19,143 nt of DNA from UBA7446 sp965657545 (GCA_965657545.1 CBFHOG010000021.1:1-19143), one strand, 5' to 3'; positions 1 through 8,505 are shown, counted from the stretch's first letter. Translations and numbers: made by a program. Notes: a model not told the origin generated them from the letters alone.

Positions 1-1268
1 TCTGTAATCAAGTCGGCGGCACGAGCACCTATCATATGTACACCCAAAATTTCATCCGTTTCGGCATGTGCCAAAATCTTTACAAATCCGTCCGTATCCA
101 TACTGGCGCGTGAGCGTCCAAGAGCACGCATGGGAAACTGTACTTTTTTAAACGGCACGGCGCTTTCTTTTAGCTCCTCCTCTGTTTTTCCAACAGAAGC
201 CACTTCAGGCCAGGTATAAATCACATTCGGAATTAGGTTGTAATCAATATGCGGTTTTTGACCAGCCAAAAACTCAGCCACCAATACACCTTCTTCTTCG
301 GCTTTGTGGGCCAACATGGCACCACGCACCACATCGCCAATAGCATAAATGTTGGTTGCTGTAGTTTGTAGTTTTTCGTTTACTTCAACCTGTCCACGGT
401 CGTTAAGGGTAATCCCTGCAGCTTCGGCATTTAGGCCGTTGGTATAAGGTCTTCTTCCTACAGAAACCAAACAATAATCCCCTTCAAAAGTTAGGGCTTC
501 GCCCTTTTTGTTGTTTGCGGTTACGGTTACGGTATCGCCGTTGCGGTCAACGGCCGTTACTTGATGCGAAAGGTGAAATTTCACCCCTTGCTTTTTCATT
601 ACTTTCATCAATTCTTTAGAAAGCGCAGCGTCTAACACCGGACTAATGCGGTCAGCGTATTCAATCACGCTCACTTCTGCGCCCAACCTTCTATACACCT
701 GACCCAATTCCAATCCGATAACGCCACCGCCAATCACCACTAGTTGTTTTGGGATTTCGCTTAGTTCCAATGCTTCTGTAGAAGTAATAATTCGCTCTTT
801 ATCCAAATCAATAAACGGCAAACTCCCCGGCGTTGAACCTGTTGCAATAATCGTGTTTTTTGCTTCTATGGTTTGTGCGTCTTCGCCTGTAATCTTAATA
901 TGCGTTGCATCTTCAAACGAACCCAAACCACGCAAAACGGTAATCTTGTTTTTATCCATCAAAAAATCAATACCCTTAATCGTAGTAGAAACCACTTCAC
1001 GCTTACGCGCAATCATTTGAGGAAAATTGACTTCAATGGCACCGGCTACATCAATGCCATGCGTTTTAAAATCTTTGGTTGCCGTTTCGTAGTGATGCGA
1101 AGAGTCCAACAAAGATTTTGAAGGGATACAACCTACGTTAAGGCAAGTTCCGCCAAGCGTTGGTTCTTTTTCAATGAGTACGGTTTTCATGCCGAGTTGC
1201 GCGCAACGAATAGCTGCAACATATCCTCCAGGTCCCGAGCCAATTATGGCAACATCAAATTGATTCAT
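1..1268 (-). CDS. lpdA: Dihydrolipoyl dehydrogenase (E3), 3' end cut by window start
   Basis: Flavoprotein disulfide reductase that reoxidises dihydrolipoamide in 2-oxo-acid dehydrogenase and glycine cleavage complexes, passing electrons to NAD+ in the cytoplasm. The visible 422 codons start at an ATG at 1268 (MNQFDVAIIGSGPGG), with the FAD-binding GxGxxG at residues 10-15. The redox-active disulfide motif GTCLNVGCIPSK follows, with Cys42 and Cys47. A second Rossmann motif (VVIGGGVIGLELG) lies near residue 180 for NAD, and the second FAD motif around YAIGDVVRGAMLAHKAEEEG. The dimerisation domain is entered (FVKILAHAETDEILGVHMIG), but the C-terminal His-Glu catalytic dyad and roughly the last 45 residues lie outside the window. 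The gene diverges from nhaC across a 94-base gap. The family is very clear. Which multienzyme complex it serves cannot be told from here. Confidence 0.96.
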   Translation of the reverse strand, partial: MNQFDVAIIGSGPGGYVAAIRCAQLGMKTVLIEKEPTLGGTCLNVGCIPSKSLLDSSHHYETATKDFKTHGIDVAGAIEVNFPQMIARKREVVSTTIKGIDFLMDKNKITVLRGLGSFEDATHIKITGEDAQTIEAKNTIIATGSTPGSLPFIDLDKERIITSTEALELSEIPKQLVVIGGGVIGLELGQVYRRLGAEVSVIEYADRISPVLDAALSKELMKVMKKQGVKFHLSHQVTAVDRNGDTVTVTANNKKGEALTFEGDYCLVSVGRRPYTNGLNAEAAGITLNDRGQVEVNEKLQTTATNIYAIGDVVRGAMLAHKAEEEGVLVAEFLAGQKPHIDYNLIPNVIYTWPEVASVGKTEEELKESAVPFKKVQFPMRALGRSRASMDTDGFVKILAHAETDEILGVHMIGARAADLIT

Positions 1269-1286
1269 TTTTTTGGTTTAGTTTTA

Positions 1287-1294
1287 CAAATGTA
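1287..1294 (-). promoter_or_regulatory. Bacteroidota-type -7 element upstream of lpdA
   Basis: On the minus strand the bases read TACATTTG, a perfect match to the Bacteroidota -7 consensus TAnnTTTG, 18 bases before the lpdA ATG. I do not see a convincing TTG -33 element at the usual 17-23 base spacing; the nearest upstream TTG is too close. The call therefore rests on the -7 box and its position. Confidence 0.5.
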
Positions 1295-1312
1295 CAATGA
1301 AGCGAGCAATCG

Positions 1313-1346
1313 TTGCATATCCTTTTTAGTTATACACACAAATTTG
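1313..1346 (+). promoter_or_regulatory. Candidate promoter for nhaC
   Basis: TTG at 1313-1315 is followed after 23 bases by CAAATTTG (1339-1346), seven of eight matches to TAnnTTTG, ending 16 bases before the nhaC ATG. The -7 box lies within the perfect palindrome ACAAATTTGT (1338-1347), which recurs upstream of the peroxiredoxin gene at 2851-2860. Confidence 0.4.
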
Positions 1347-1362
1347 TAATATTACGAGATAA

Positions 1363-2793
1363 ATGAAACAAAAACCTACATTATCACTTGGCATTGCCCT
1401 CCTCCCCGTACTTGTTTTAGTCCTGTTGCTTTCCGTTAATGTGGGTATTTATGGGGATGATGCATTAAGTGGTTCTAATCAGTTTATACTCCTTTTGGGG
1501 GGTGCTGTTGCTGCGCTTATTGGCTTTAGACAAAATATTTCGTACAAAGAAATGTTAACGCAAGTAGCGGAAAATCTAAAATCGGTAACGGGTGCTATTC
1601 TTATTTTACTTTTTGTTGGCGCTTTGGCGGGCACGTGGTTGCTCAGCGGGATTATTCCTGCCATGATTTATTATGGGTTGCAAATACTACACCCCACCTA
1701 TTTTTTGGCTGCATGTATCATTATATGTGCCTTAATATCCATTGCAACAGGAAGCAGCTGGACTACTTCGGCAACGGTTGGTATTGCGCTTATTGGCATT
1801 GGAAAAGCCATGGGAATTCCTGTGGGTATGATTGCGGGGGCAGTTATTTCTGGGGCGTATTTTGGTGATAAAATGTCACCGCTAAGCGATACGACAAACC
1901 TTGCGCCTGCTATGGCTGGCGGAGAATTGTTTTCGCACATTCGGTATATGACCCTTACAACGGTACCTACCATTTTGGTTACACTTTTGGTATTTCTTGT
2001 TATTGGATTTACGCAACAACCAGAAAGTGTTATGCAAACAGAATCCTTATTGGTGGCAATAAAAGAACGGTTTACTGTAAACCCGTTACTTTTTACAGTA
2101 CCTATTATCGTGGTGGTCATGATTGCAAAAAAGACACCACCTTTGGTTGCACTGCTTATCGGAACACTTTTGGGTGTGTTGTTTGCCCTTATTTTCCAAC
2201 AACCTTTAATTGCGTTGTTAGCTAATCAAGACATATCTTGGTCAGGAACATACAAAGTTGTTATGGATGCCATTACAGTTTCTACCACAATAGAAACCAG
2301 TAATCCATTGTTAAACGATTTATTCCAATCGGGAGGCATGGCAGGAATGTTGGGCACCATTTGGCTTATTATCTGTGCGATGGTTTTTGGAGGTATTATG
2401 GATGCTATAGGTGCGCTTGAGGCAATCAGTGCGGCATTATTACGCTGGGCAAAAAGTACCTTTCAATTATTTGCCAGTACGGTTGCGTCCTGTTTGGCCA
2501 TAAATATTACAGCATCAGATCAGTATCTTTCCATTGTGGTACCTGGAAAAATGTTTGATAAAGCCTATAAAGATCGCGGGTTGGCGCCGGAAAACTTAAG
2601 CCGTACACTGGAAGATTCGGGAACCGTAACATCTGTTCTGGTGCCGTGGAATACCTGTGGTGCATATCAGTCGGGTGTACTTGGCGTTTCAGTGGCAGAA
2701 TATTTTGTGTATGCTATTTTTAATTGGCTGAGTCCATTCACTACCTTACTTTTTGCAGCCATTGGATATAAAATAAAGAAGCTAAAATCATAG
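1363..2793 (+). CDS. nhaC: Na+/H+ antiporter, NhaC family
   Basis: Inner-membrane secondary transporter of 476 residues that should exchange Na+ for protons, although NhaC relatives also include malate/lactate antiporters. The translation is strongly hydrophobic with about eleven to twelve membrane segments. It carries the family hallmark GDKMSPLSDTTNLAP at residues 168-182, preceded by ATGSSWTTSATVGIALIG, both typical of NhaC. A second conserved block near residue 385 (NITASDQYLSIVVPG) and the PWNTCGAY stretch near residue 425 also fit. The ATG at 1363 is directly followed by a short basic N-terminus and the first membrane helix, so the start is natural. The gene seems to be a single transcription unit: 100 bases separate it from the peroxiredoxin, which has its own -7 element. 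Antiport is a family inference; the ion is not proven by sequence. Confidence 0.9.
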   Translation: MKQKPTLSLGIALLPVLVLVLLLSVNVGIYGDDALSGSNQFILLLGGAVAALIGFRQNISYKEMLTQVAENLKSVTGAILILLFVGALAGTWLLSGIIPAMIYYGLQILHPTYFLAACIIICALISIATGSSWTTSATVGIALIGIGKAMGIPVGMIAGAVISGAYFGDKMSPLSDTTNLAPAMAGGELFSHIRYMTLTTVPTILVTLLVFLVIGFTQQPESVMQTESLLVAIKERFTVNPLLFTVPIIVVVMIAKKTPPLVALLIGTLLGVLFALIFQQPLIALLANQDISWSGTYKVVMDAITVSTTIETSNPLLNDLFQSGGMAGMLGTIWLIICAMVFGGIMDAIGALEAISAALLRWAKSTFQLFASTVASCLAINITASDQYLSIVVPGKMFDKAYKDRGLAPENLSRTLEDSGTVTSVLVPWNTCGAYQSGVLGVSVAEYFVYAIFNWLSPFTTLLFAAIGYKIKKLKS

Positions 2794-2861
2794 TATTGAT
2801 GATGCTTATCTTCTCATAGAAAATTAAAATTTGTATCGCCAAGAATTCATACAAATTTGTT

Positions 2862-2869
2862 TAGTTTTG
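2862..2869 (+). promoter_or_regulatory. Bacteroidota -7 element for the peroxiredoxin operon
   Basis: TAGTTTTG matches TAnnTTTG perfectly and lies 24 bases upstream of the ATG at 2894. A TTTG at 2830-2833 is 28 bases upstream, longer than the usual -33/-7 spacing, so the -33 element is uncertain. The box lies inside the upstream extension of the reading frame (TTG at 2831), which argues that translation starts at 2894 and not at 2831. Confidence 0.5.
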
Positions 2870-2893
2870 AACCTCATAATTAAAACAAAAAAT

Positions 2894-3532
2894 ATGGCTA
2901 TTGTAGGAAAAAAATTCCCAGACGTAACAGTGAACGCAATGAACGAAATGGGTGACACCATTCAAATTAATGTTCTTGAAGAAGCGGTTAATAACAAGAA
3001 AAAAGTATTGTTGTTTTGGTATCCAAAAGACTTTACTTATGTATGTCCAACAGAATTACACGCATTTCAAGCGGCACTTCCAGAATTTGAAAAAAGAAAT
3101 ACCATAGTGATTGGTGCATCTTGCGACACTGCAGAAGTGCACTTTGCTTGGCTAAGCACCTCTAAAGATAACGGAGGTATCGAAGGAGTAACATATAATA
3201 TCCTGGCAGATAGCAACCGTAATCTTTCTACAATTCTTGGCGTGCTAGACGGTGACAATCATCAATATAACGAAGAATACGATACTGTTTTGATGGAAGG
3301 CGACAATGTGCCAAACCGTGCTACGTTCCTCATTGATGAAGATGGAATTGTACAACACGAAAGTATCAACAATAAACCTATCGGACGTAATGTAGATGAG
3401 TTTATTCGTATTGTAGATGCACTTGCACACAACCAAAAACACGGCGAGGTTTGTCCTGCTAACTGGGAAGAAGGTAGCGAAGCTATTAACGCTACTAGTG
3501 AAAGTGTTGCTGACTATTTAAGTAAGAAATAA
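2894..3532 (+). CDS. Two-Cys peroxiredoxin (AhpC/TSA family)
   Basis: Cytoplasmic thiol peroxidase of 212 residues that reduces H2O2 and organic hydroperoxides. The peroxidatic cysteine is Cys51 in FTYVCPTE, with the catalytic Pro/Thr in the same motif. The resolving cysteine is Cys187 in GEVCPANW, the typical two-Cys arrangement. An extra Cys77 (GASCDTAEVH) is also typical of AhpC relatives. I chose ATG 2894 (MAIVGKKFPDVTV) because homologues begin here and because the upstream extension from TTG 2831 overlaps the probable promoter. Only one base separates its stop from the thioredoxin ATG, so the two are almost surely co-transcribed, and the thioredoxin is a natural candidate for its reductant. 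No AhpF flavoprotein is present in the window, which fits reduction by thioredoxin-like partners. The family is certain; the exact symbol (ahpC, prx or tsa) is not. Confidence 0.93.
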   Translation: MAIVGKKFPDVTVNAMNEMGDTIQINVLEEAVNNKKKVLLFWYPKDFTYVCPTELHAFQAALPEFEKRNTIVIGASCDTAEVHFAWLSTSKDNGGIEGVTYNILADSNRNLSTILGVLDGDNHQYNEEYDTVLMEGDNVPNRATFLIDEDGIVQHESINNKPIGRNVDEFIRIVDALAHNQKHGEVCPANWEEGSEAINATSESVADYLSKK

Positions 3533-3533
3533 G

Positions 3534-3848
3534 ATGGTAACGGAACTAAGTGGAGATAATTTGCAAGAACTGCTGTCTCAGCACGACACTGTGTTGGTAC
3601 AATACTCTGCAGGTTGGTGTGGCAATTGCCGTATCATGAAGCCAAAGTTTAAAAAAATGGCATCCGAAAATCCAGGTGCATTTTTTGTTTTGGTTGATGC
3701 TGAAAAAAATCCAGCTTCACGGAAACTCGCAAACGTGGACAACCTCCCTACATTTGCAGGTTTTAAAAACGGTGCTATTGTAAACCAGGTACAGACCAAC
3801 AAACTTGATGTACTACAATCATTTGTAAATGAAATTACCAATAATTAA
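3534..3848 (+). CDS. Thioredoxin-fold protein with WCGNC active site
   Basis: Small 104-residue cytoplasmic thioredoxin-like protein with no signal peptide. The active site is W28-C29-G30-N31-C32 in the context YSAGWCGNCRIMKPKF, instead of the classical WCGPC. The conserved cis-proline is Pro72 in VDNLPTFAGF. Strand and helix order is that of a complete minimal thioredoxin fold. Replacing Pro by Asn between the cysteines is expected to alter the redox potential of the disulfide. The gene starts one base after the peroxiredoxin stop and overlaps the following small gene by 20 bases, so the three should be translated together. The likely role is reduction of the upstream peroxiredoxin, which is inferred from context and not shown. 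Confidence 0.9.
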   Translation: MVTELSGDNLQELLSQHDTVLVQYSAGWCGNCRIMKPKFKKMASENPGAFFVLVDAEKNPASRKLANVDNLPTFAGFKNGAIVNQVQTNKLDVLQSFVNEITNN

Positions 3849-4086
3849 ACACCTTACGGAGTTTATACAGCAAAACGATGAAGATTTTGTTGTCGAAGCT
3901 GCCGAGACGTTGGAAGCACTTACTGAAGTTCCTTCCTTAAAAGAAGAAGAGCTTGACGTAATTGGTGAACTCATTTCAAATATGTATGGAGCACTTGAAG
4001 TTCATAAAATGATACAAGAGGGTGTTGCACCCAAACAAGCGCTCAATGATTTCATGAAGCGCGTACTTGGATCTATAGACAAATAA
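3829..4086 (+). CDS. Small conserved protein of unknown function (DUF6952-like)
   Basis: An 85-residue acidic, largely alpha-helical protein with no signal peptide, membrane segment or cysteine. Its start (MKLPIIKHL) lies inside the last seven codons of the thioredoxin gene in another frame, and a strong terminator follows 22 bases after its stop, so it closes the peroxiredoxin-thioredoxin operon. From memory this matches a Bacteroidota small-protein family (DUF6952) with a very conserved ALTEVPSL and ELDVIGELISNMYGALEVHKM core; the family number is recalled, not checked. A role in peroxide or thiol metabolism is suggested only by the operon. The overlap and the family-like conservation make it a real gene. 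Confidence 0.82.
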   Translation: MKLPIIKHLTEFIQQNDEDFVVEAAETLEALTEVPSLKEEELDVIGELISNMYGALEVHKMIQEGVAPKQALNDFMKRVLGSIDK

Positions 4087-4108
4087 ACACTTTTTGTTTA
4101 CGACATAA

Positions 4109-4135
4109 AACCCGATGACATCATCGGGTTTTTTT
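4109..4135 (+). terminator. Intrinsic terminator of the peroxiredoxin operon
   Basis: AACCCGATG (4109-4117) pairs perfectly with CATCGGGTT (4122-4130) around a four-base loop, giving a nine-base-pair stem. A run of seven T's (4129-4135) overlaps the end of the stem. It sits 22 bases after the stop at 4086 and just before ftsK, so it separates the redox operon from the ftsK operon. A-residues flank the 5' side, so it could also work weakly on the other strand. Confidence 0.9.
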
Positions 4136-4139
4136 GTTG

Positions 4140-4147
4140 TATTTTTG
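4140..4147 (+). promoter_or_regulatory. Candidate -7 element for the ftsK operon
   Basis: TATTTTTG fits TAnnTTTG and begins five bases after the terminator T-run, only 11 bases before the ftsK ATG. No good -33 TTG is visible at normal spacing, and the T-rich context makes chance matches likely. If real, the transcript would have a leader of only a few bases. Confidence 0.3.
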
Positions 4148-4158
4148 ACTGTTAAACA

Positions 4159-6429
4159 ATGGGTATTAAAGAGAAATTACGCGTAAAAGGACTCAACCGC
4201 CAACAGCAAATTGTATGGGGTGCGTTTTGTGTACTGATTTCCATTTTACTATTTGCTGCCTTTATTTCCTTTTTCCAAACTTGGAAAGTAGATCAAAGTG
4301 CTTTGGGTGAACTAAGCAATAGAGAAATACCTGTAGAAAACAGTATCCGAAAATTAGGGGCGTCACTTAGCTATATCCTTATTTATCAAGGAATTGGCGT
4401 GGGTGCATTTTTAATTGCCTTTATGGTATTGGTTACAGGGCTCAGTCATTTTATAAACATGGGCACTAATAAATTAGGCGTGCGCTGGATTTGGACGTTG
4501 CTACTTTCCCTATGGCTATCTATCGTTTTTGCACTCATTTTACCAAATTCTTTTTTGCTAAGTGGTGTAACAGGATATGAAACAAATGCATTACTGGTAC
4601 ACTACATTGGCCCATTGGGGGTAGCAAGTTTATTGTTGCTTATTGCTATTGCTTTTTTGGTGTATCAATTGAAGTGGAAACCTGAAAATATAAAATTTAA
4701 ATCAAAAAAAACATCCAAAACTAGTGTAGTTGAAGATGAAGTAACTGAAGTTTCTTTTGAACCACCTATCATTGAGGAAACGTCCAGTGTTGCTAAAAAA
4801 GCTACAATATCAAAAAAAGAGAGTACTCCAAAAATTGAGAATGATGTTGAACTATCTGTTACAGAAACCGAAGAAGACGAAATTGTAAAGAAGGCAAAAA
4901 AATTGGTTTCAGATTTTGGAGAGGTTGACCCCACACTAGAATTAAAAAATTTCCGCTCTCCCACAGAGTCGCTGCTAAAAAGTTATCCTCACGAAGGGAT
5001 TACAATAAATGAGCAAGAACTCGAAGAAAACAAAGAGCGTATTGTGGATACGCTAAAAAACTATCAGATTGGTATCGCAGACATCAAAGCTACTATTGGC
5101 CCAACAGTTACACTCTATGAAATTGTACCAGCAGCAGGCGTTCGTATCTCAAAAATCAAGAACTTAGAGGACGACATAGCGCTGTCACTAGCTGCGTTGG
5201 GTATTCGAATCATTGCACCCATTCCAGGAAAAGGAACGGTGGGAATTGAAGTGCCTAACAAAAATGCAACCATTGTATCGATGCGTTCTGTGATATTGGC
5301 GAAAAAGTTTCAAGAGGCTGAAATGGAACTTCCGCTGGCTCTTGGAAAAACCATCAGCAACGAAACCTTTGTAGTGGACCTAGCCAAAATGCCACACTTG
5401 CTTATGGCAGGAGCTACGGGACAAGGGAAATCGGTTGGGCTAAATGCGATTTTAACTTCGCTGCTTTACAAAAAACACCCTGCTGAAATCAAATTGGTGC
5501 TAGTCGATCCAAAGAAAGTTGAGCTTACTCTTTTCAACAAAATTGAGAGACACTATTTGGCAAAACTCCCTGATACTGATGAAGCTATCATAACGGATAA
5601 CAAACAGGTCATCAATACACTGAATTCGTTATGTATTGAGATGGACAATCGGTATGACTTGCTAAAAAATGCGATGTGTCGCAATATCAAAGAATACAAT
5701 ACCAAGTTTAAAGAACGTAGGCTAAACCCACATGACGGACATACATTTTTACCCTACATTGTTTTGGTAATTGACGAGTTTGCAGATCTTATCATGACCG
5801 CAGGCAAAGAAGTAGAAACGCCTATTGCGCGACTTGCACAGTTGGCTCGGGCTATAGGAATTCACTTGATTATTGCCACGCAACGACCATCGGTAAATGT
5901 CATTACAGGACTTATTAAGGCGAATTTCCCTGCGCGGATTGCTTTTCGTGTTACCTCAAAAGTGGATTCTAGAACTATTTTAGATAGCGGAGGCGCAGAT
6001 CAGTTGATTGGTCGTGGTGATATGTTATTTACACAAGGAAACAACCTCATTAGGCTACAATGCGCTTTTGTGGACACACCTGAGGTAGAAAAAATTACCG
6101 ATTTTATTGGATCGCAACGTGCTTATCCAGATGCACACCTATTACCCGAGTACGTCTCTGAAGAAAGTATTTCAACAAAAGAGAACAATATTGCGGATCG
6201 AGATGCCCTATTTAAAGAGGCGGCAGAAGTAGTGGTCAATGCGCAACAAGGTTCGGCATCGCTTTTGCAACGCAAGCTGAAATTAGGATACAATCGTGCA
6301 GGACGCATCATAGACCAATTGGAAGCAGCTGGAATTGTAGGTCCATTTGAAGGAAGTAAAGCCCGGGAGGTCATGTTTAGAGACGTGATTTCATTACATG
6401 AATTTTTATCAAAAGAAAATGAAAATTAA
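4159..6429 (+). CDS. ftsK: DNA translocase FtsK/SpoIIIE
   Basis: Membrane-anchored, ATP-driven DNA pump (756 residues) that clears chromosome termini from the division septum and aids dimer resolution. Four N-terminal membrane segments lie at roughly residues 18-42, 70-97, 108-134 and 146-170. A charged, low-complexity linker follows to about 250. The alpha/beta motor has Walker A GATGQGKS at 418-425 and Walker B as a hydrophobic strand ending in D539-E540 (VLVIDEFADL). The block LARAIGIHLIIATQRPSVNVITG is the usual FtsK signature. The C-terminal winged-helix gamma domain (LLQRKLKLGYNRAGRIIDQLE, about residues 698-720) recognises polar sequences and is intact. The linker is short compared with proteobacterial FtsK but normal for Bacteroidota. 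Its last codons overlap lolA by 11 bases. Confidence 0.96.
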   Translation: MGIKEKLRVKGLNRQQQIVWGAFCVLISILLFAAFISFFQTWKVDQSALGELSNREIPVENSIRKLGASLSYILIYQGIGVGAFLIAFMVLVTGLSHFINMGTNKLGVRWIWTLLLSLWLSIVFALILPNSFLLSGVTGYETNALLVHYIGPLGVASLLLLIAIAFLVYQLKWKPENIKFKSKKTSKTSVVEDEVTEVSFEPPIIEETSSVAKKATISKKESTPKIENDVELSVTETEEDEIVKKAKKLVSDFGEVDPTLELKNFRSPTESLLKSYPHEGITINEQELEENKERIVDTLKNYQIGIADIKATIGPTVTLYEIVPAAGVRISKIKNLEDDIALSLAALGIRIIAPIPGKGTVGIEVPNKNATIVSMRSVILAKKFQEAEMELPLALGKTISNETFVVDLAKMPHLLMAGATGQGKSVGLNAILTSLLYKKHPAEIKLVLVDPKKVELTLFNKIERHYLAKLPDTDEAIITDNKQVINTLNSLCIEMDNRYDLLKNAMCRNIKEYNTKFKERRLNPHDGHTFLPYIVLVIDEFADLIMTAGKEVETPIARLAQLARAIGIHLIIATQRPSVNVITGLIKANFPARIAFRVTSKVDSRTILDSGGADQLIGRGDMLFTQGNNLIRLQCAFVDTPEVEKITDFIGSQRAYPDAHLLPEYVSEESISTKENNIADRDALFKEAAEVVVNAQQGSASLLQRKLKLGYNRAGRIIDQLEAAGIVGPFEGSKAREVMFRDVISLHEFLSKENEN

Positions 6430-7063
6430 ACTTGTATGTATTAGCCTACTTTGTGCTGGAATTATGCTAGCGCAAAATCAAGATAAGCGAGCAGAAAAAT
6501 TATTGGAAGAAGTTTCTGAAACTCTTGCCGATTATACCAACATCGCTATTGATTTTAGCTACGAATTGGTAAACAGAAAAGAATACATAAAACAAAAAGA
6601 ACAAGGAACTTTGGTCGTACAAGACAATAAGTATCTGCTCCATTTGATGGGGATTCAGCAACTAAGCGACGGGAAAAATGTACACACCATCAACAAAGAA
6701 AATGAAGAAATACTGATTGAGCCTGTTGATACAGATTTAAGTGAAGGATTAAATCCTTCCAAATTGTTTTCATTTTATAAAGAGGGATACCTGTTTTCTT
6801 GGGACATTACCCAACCCTTGTATGGTGGTAGAACCATTCAATTTGTAAAACTCACCCCAATTGACACCTATGCACAAGCAGCGTATTTACTCCTGGGTAT
6901 TGATACCAAAACCAAGCATATTTACAAACTCATTGAAGTTGGTGATAACGGAACAGAAACCACGCTAACCGTAAGAAAATTCACGCCAAACAAGGCTATT
7001 TCTGAAAATACCTTTGTCTTTTCTGAAGCAAATTATCCCAATTATTATATTGACAGATTTTAA
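6419..7063 (+). CDS. lolA: LolA-like outer-membrane lipoprotein carrier
   Basis: Periplasmic protein of 214 residues that probably carries lipoproteins from the inner to the outer membrane. The N-terminus MKIKLVCISLLCAGIMLAQ is a signal peptide, with probable cleavage after the LA of IMLAQ. The mature part has the LolA pattern: an amphipathic first helix (AEKLLEEVSETLADY), then alternating beta strands with a GTLVVQDNKYLL strand, an LSDGKNVHTIN turn, and a later block of strands ending FVFSEANYPNYY. I prefer ATG 6419 to ATG 6398 because it puts the basic residues and hydrophobic core of the signal peptide at the N-terminus and gives the short 11-base overlap with ftsK. The stop overlaps the next ATG by one base (TAATG). 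Assignment rests on fold pattern and on the recurrent ftsK-lolA-permease order in Bacteroidota. Confidence 0.85.
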   Translation: MKIKLVCISLLCAGIMLAQNQDKRAEKLLEEVSETLADYTNIAIDFSYELVNRKEYIKQKEQGTLVVQDNKYLLHLMGIQQLSDGKNVHTINKENEEILIEPVDTDLSEGLNPSKLFSFYKEGYLFSWDITQPLYGGRTIQFVKLTPIDTYAQAAYLLLGIDTKTKHIYKLIEVGDNGTETTLTVRKFTPNKAISENTFVFSEANYPNYYIDRF

Positions 7064-8505
7064 TGAAGCTTCCCCTAATAGATCGGTATATTTTAAAAAG
7101 TTACCTCACCGTTTTAGTGAGTTTCTTTTTTATTTTGATGTTTATATTCATCATACAAACGGTCTGGGTTTTTATTGATGAATTTGCTGGTAAGGGATTG
7201 GATGTGACTGTATTGCTTCGGTTTTTACTCTATTATTCTCCAAAATTAATTCCGTTGGTATTGCCACTAACCATTCTTTTGGCTTCCATCATGACGTTTG
7301 GGAATTTTGCAGAACGTTATGAGTTTGCCGCAATGAAATCTGCTGGAATTTCTTTAACGCGTGCTATGCGCCCTTTGATTGTTGTAAATAGCATTGCTTG
7401 TCTGGCCACGTTTTATGTGGCGAATACAGTAATCCCATTAGCGGAATTTAAAACCTATAATCTAAGAAAAAACCTTTCCAAAATGCGCCCTGCTTTGGCT
7501 ATCACAGAGGGAATGTTTAACGATATTGGAGAAAGCAATATCAAGGTAGCTAGAAAATATGGGGAGAACGACAAATTACTTGAAAACGTCATCATACACG
7601 AAAAATCACCAAACCAAGTCAATAATGTGGTAATAAAGGCCGCTAGAGGTGAACTTAAAAGTGAAGAACTACAAGAAGGGTTACAATTGGTTTTATATGA
7701 CGGATATCGCTATGAGGAAGTTGTCCAAAAAAATAAACGCAAAAAAAATGACCCCCATAACCGAATTGCTTTTAAACAATATACAATGAATATTGATTTA
7801 AGAGCATTTAACAATGTGGACTTAGATGAAACCAGCTATAGCAATACCTTTAAAATGCAAAATATTAATGAGCTGAGTCAAAGCATTGACTCGCTTACGA
7901 AGGGTTATGTTTCAGAAATTGAGGGTTTTGCGAACACCGTATATCTAAGAACAGGGATTAAATCTGTTAATAGGTTGAAAAAAACACATACAAATGAAAG
8001 CTTCAGCGGCAGAAATAGCTATTTGGGTGTATTCACAAGAAAACAAAAAGAACAGATTTTAAGTGCTGCAAAAAACAATGTTGATATTCAGCTTAGCAAT
8101 TTCAACAATCAAAAACAGTTGTTTTTTATTCGCGAAAAAGTCATCAATCTACACCGCCTTTGGCGCGATGATAAGTTTGTAAATGCGTACGCCACACTAC
8201 TTTTGTTCTTTGTAGGAGCTCCATTAGGTGCCATTATTAGAAAAGGAGGTTTTGGGTTGCCAATTGTTGTGGTATTAACCATATTTTTTTCCTATCATTT
8301 TGCAGGTACACTATTTAAAAACAGTGCTGAGGATGGTAGCCTTCACCCTTTTTGGGGGGCATGGCTTATTTCTATTGTACTAACCGTGGTGGGATTGGTT
8401 GCAACGATTCGTGCAAGTAAAGACAAGTCGGTTTTTGATATTGAGCGATTGAGGCTACATATAAATTTACCCCTAAATTTTATCGTTAAAAAAATTAAAA
8501 GATGA
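7063..8505 (+). CDS. LptF/LptG family permease
   Basis: Inner-membrane permease of 480 residues, of the family that pairs with LptB to extract lipopolysaccharide and pass it to LptC/LptA. Three membrane segments lie near the N-terminus (about residues 12-35, 55-80 and 100-122) and three near the C-terminus (about 380-400, 405-425 and 433-455). The periplasmic part between them is about 250 residues, longer than in the roughly 360-residue proteobacterial proteins and usual for Bacteroidota. The conserved stretch ERYEFAAMKSAGISL after the second segment is the cytoplasmic coupling-helix region, and GAPLGAIIRKGGFGLP matches the second copy. It is not possible to say LptF or LptG. Its start overlaps the lolA stop and its own stop overlaps the ribB start (ATGA), indicating translational coupling. 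Confidence 0.92.
   Translation: MKLPLIDRYILKSYLTVLVSFFFILMFIFIIQTVWVFIDEFAGKGLDVTVLLRFLLYYSPKLIPLVLPLTILLASIMTFGNFAERYEFAAMKSAGISLTRAMRPLIVVNSIACLATFYVANTVIPLAEFKTYNLRKNLSKMRPALAITEGMFNDIGESNIKVARKYGENDKLLENVIIHEKSPNQVNNVVIKAARGELKSEELQEGLQLVLYDGYRYEEVVQKNKRKKNDPHNRIAFKQYTMNIDLRAFNNVDLDETSYSNTFKMQNINELSQSIDSLTKGYVSEIEGFANTVYLRTGIKSVNRLKKTHTNESFSGRNSYLGVFTRKQKEQILSAAKNNVDIQLSNFNNQKQLFFIREKVINLHRLWRDDKFVNAYATLLLFFVGAPLGAIIRKGGFGLPIVVVLTIFFSYHFAGTLFKNSAEDGSLHPFWGAWLISIVLTVVGLVATIRASKDKSVFDIERLRLHINLPLNFIVKKIKR

Noticed and set aside
1698..2120. 140-codon minus-strand frame inside nhaC
   Set aside because: Antisense shadow of an unambiguous antiporter gene; the translation is low complexity and unlike any family.
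2831..2893. N-terminal extension of the peroxiredoxin from a TTG at 2831
   Set aside because: The extra 21 codons overlap a perfect -7 element and do not look like a conserved or targeting sequence; ATG 2894 matches the usual family start.
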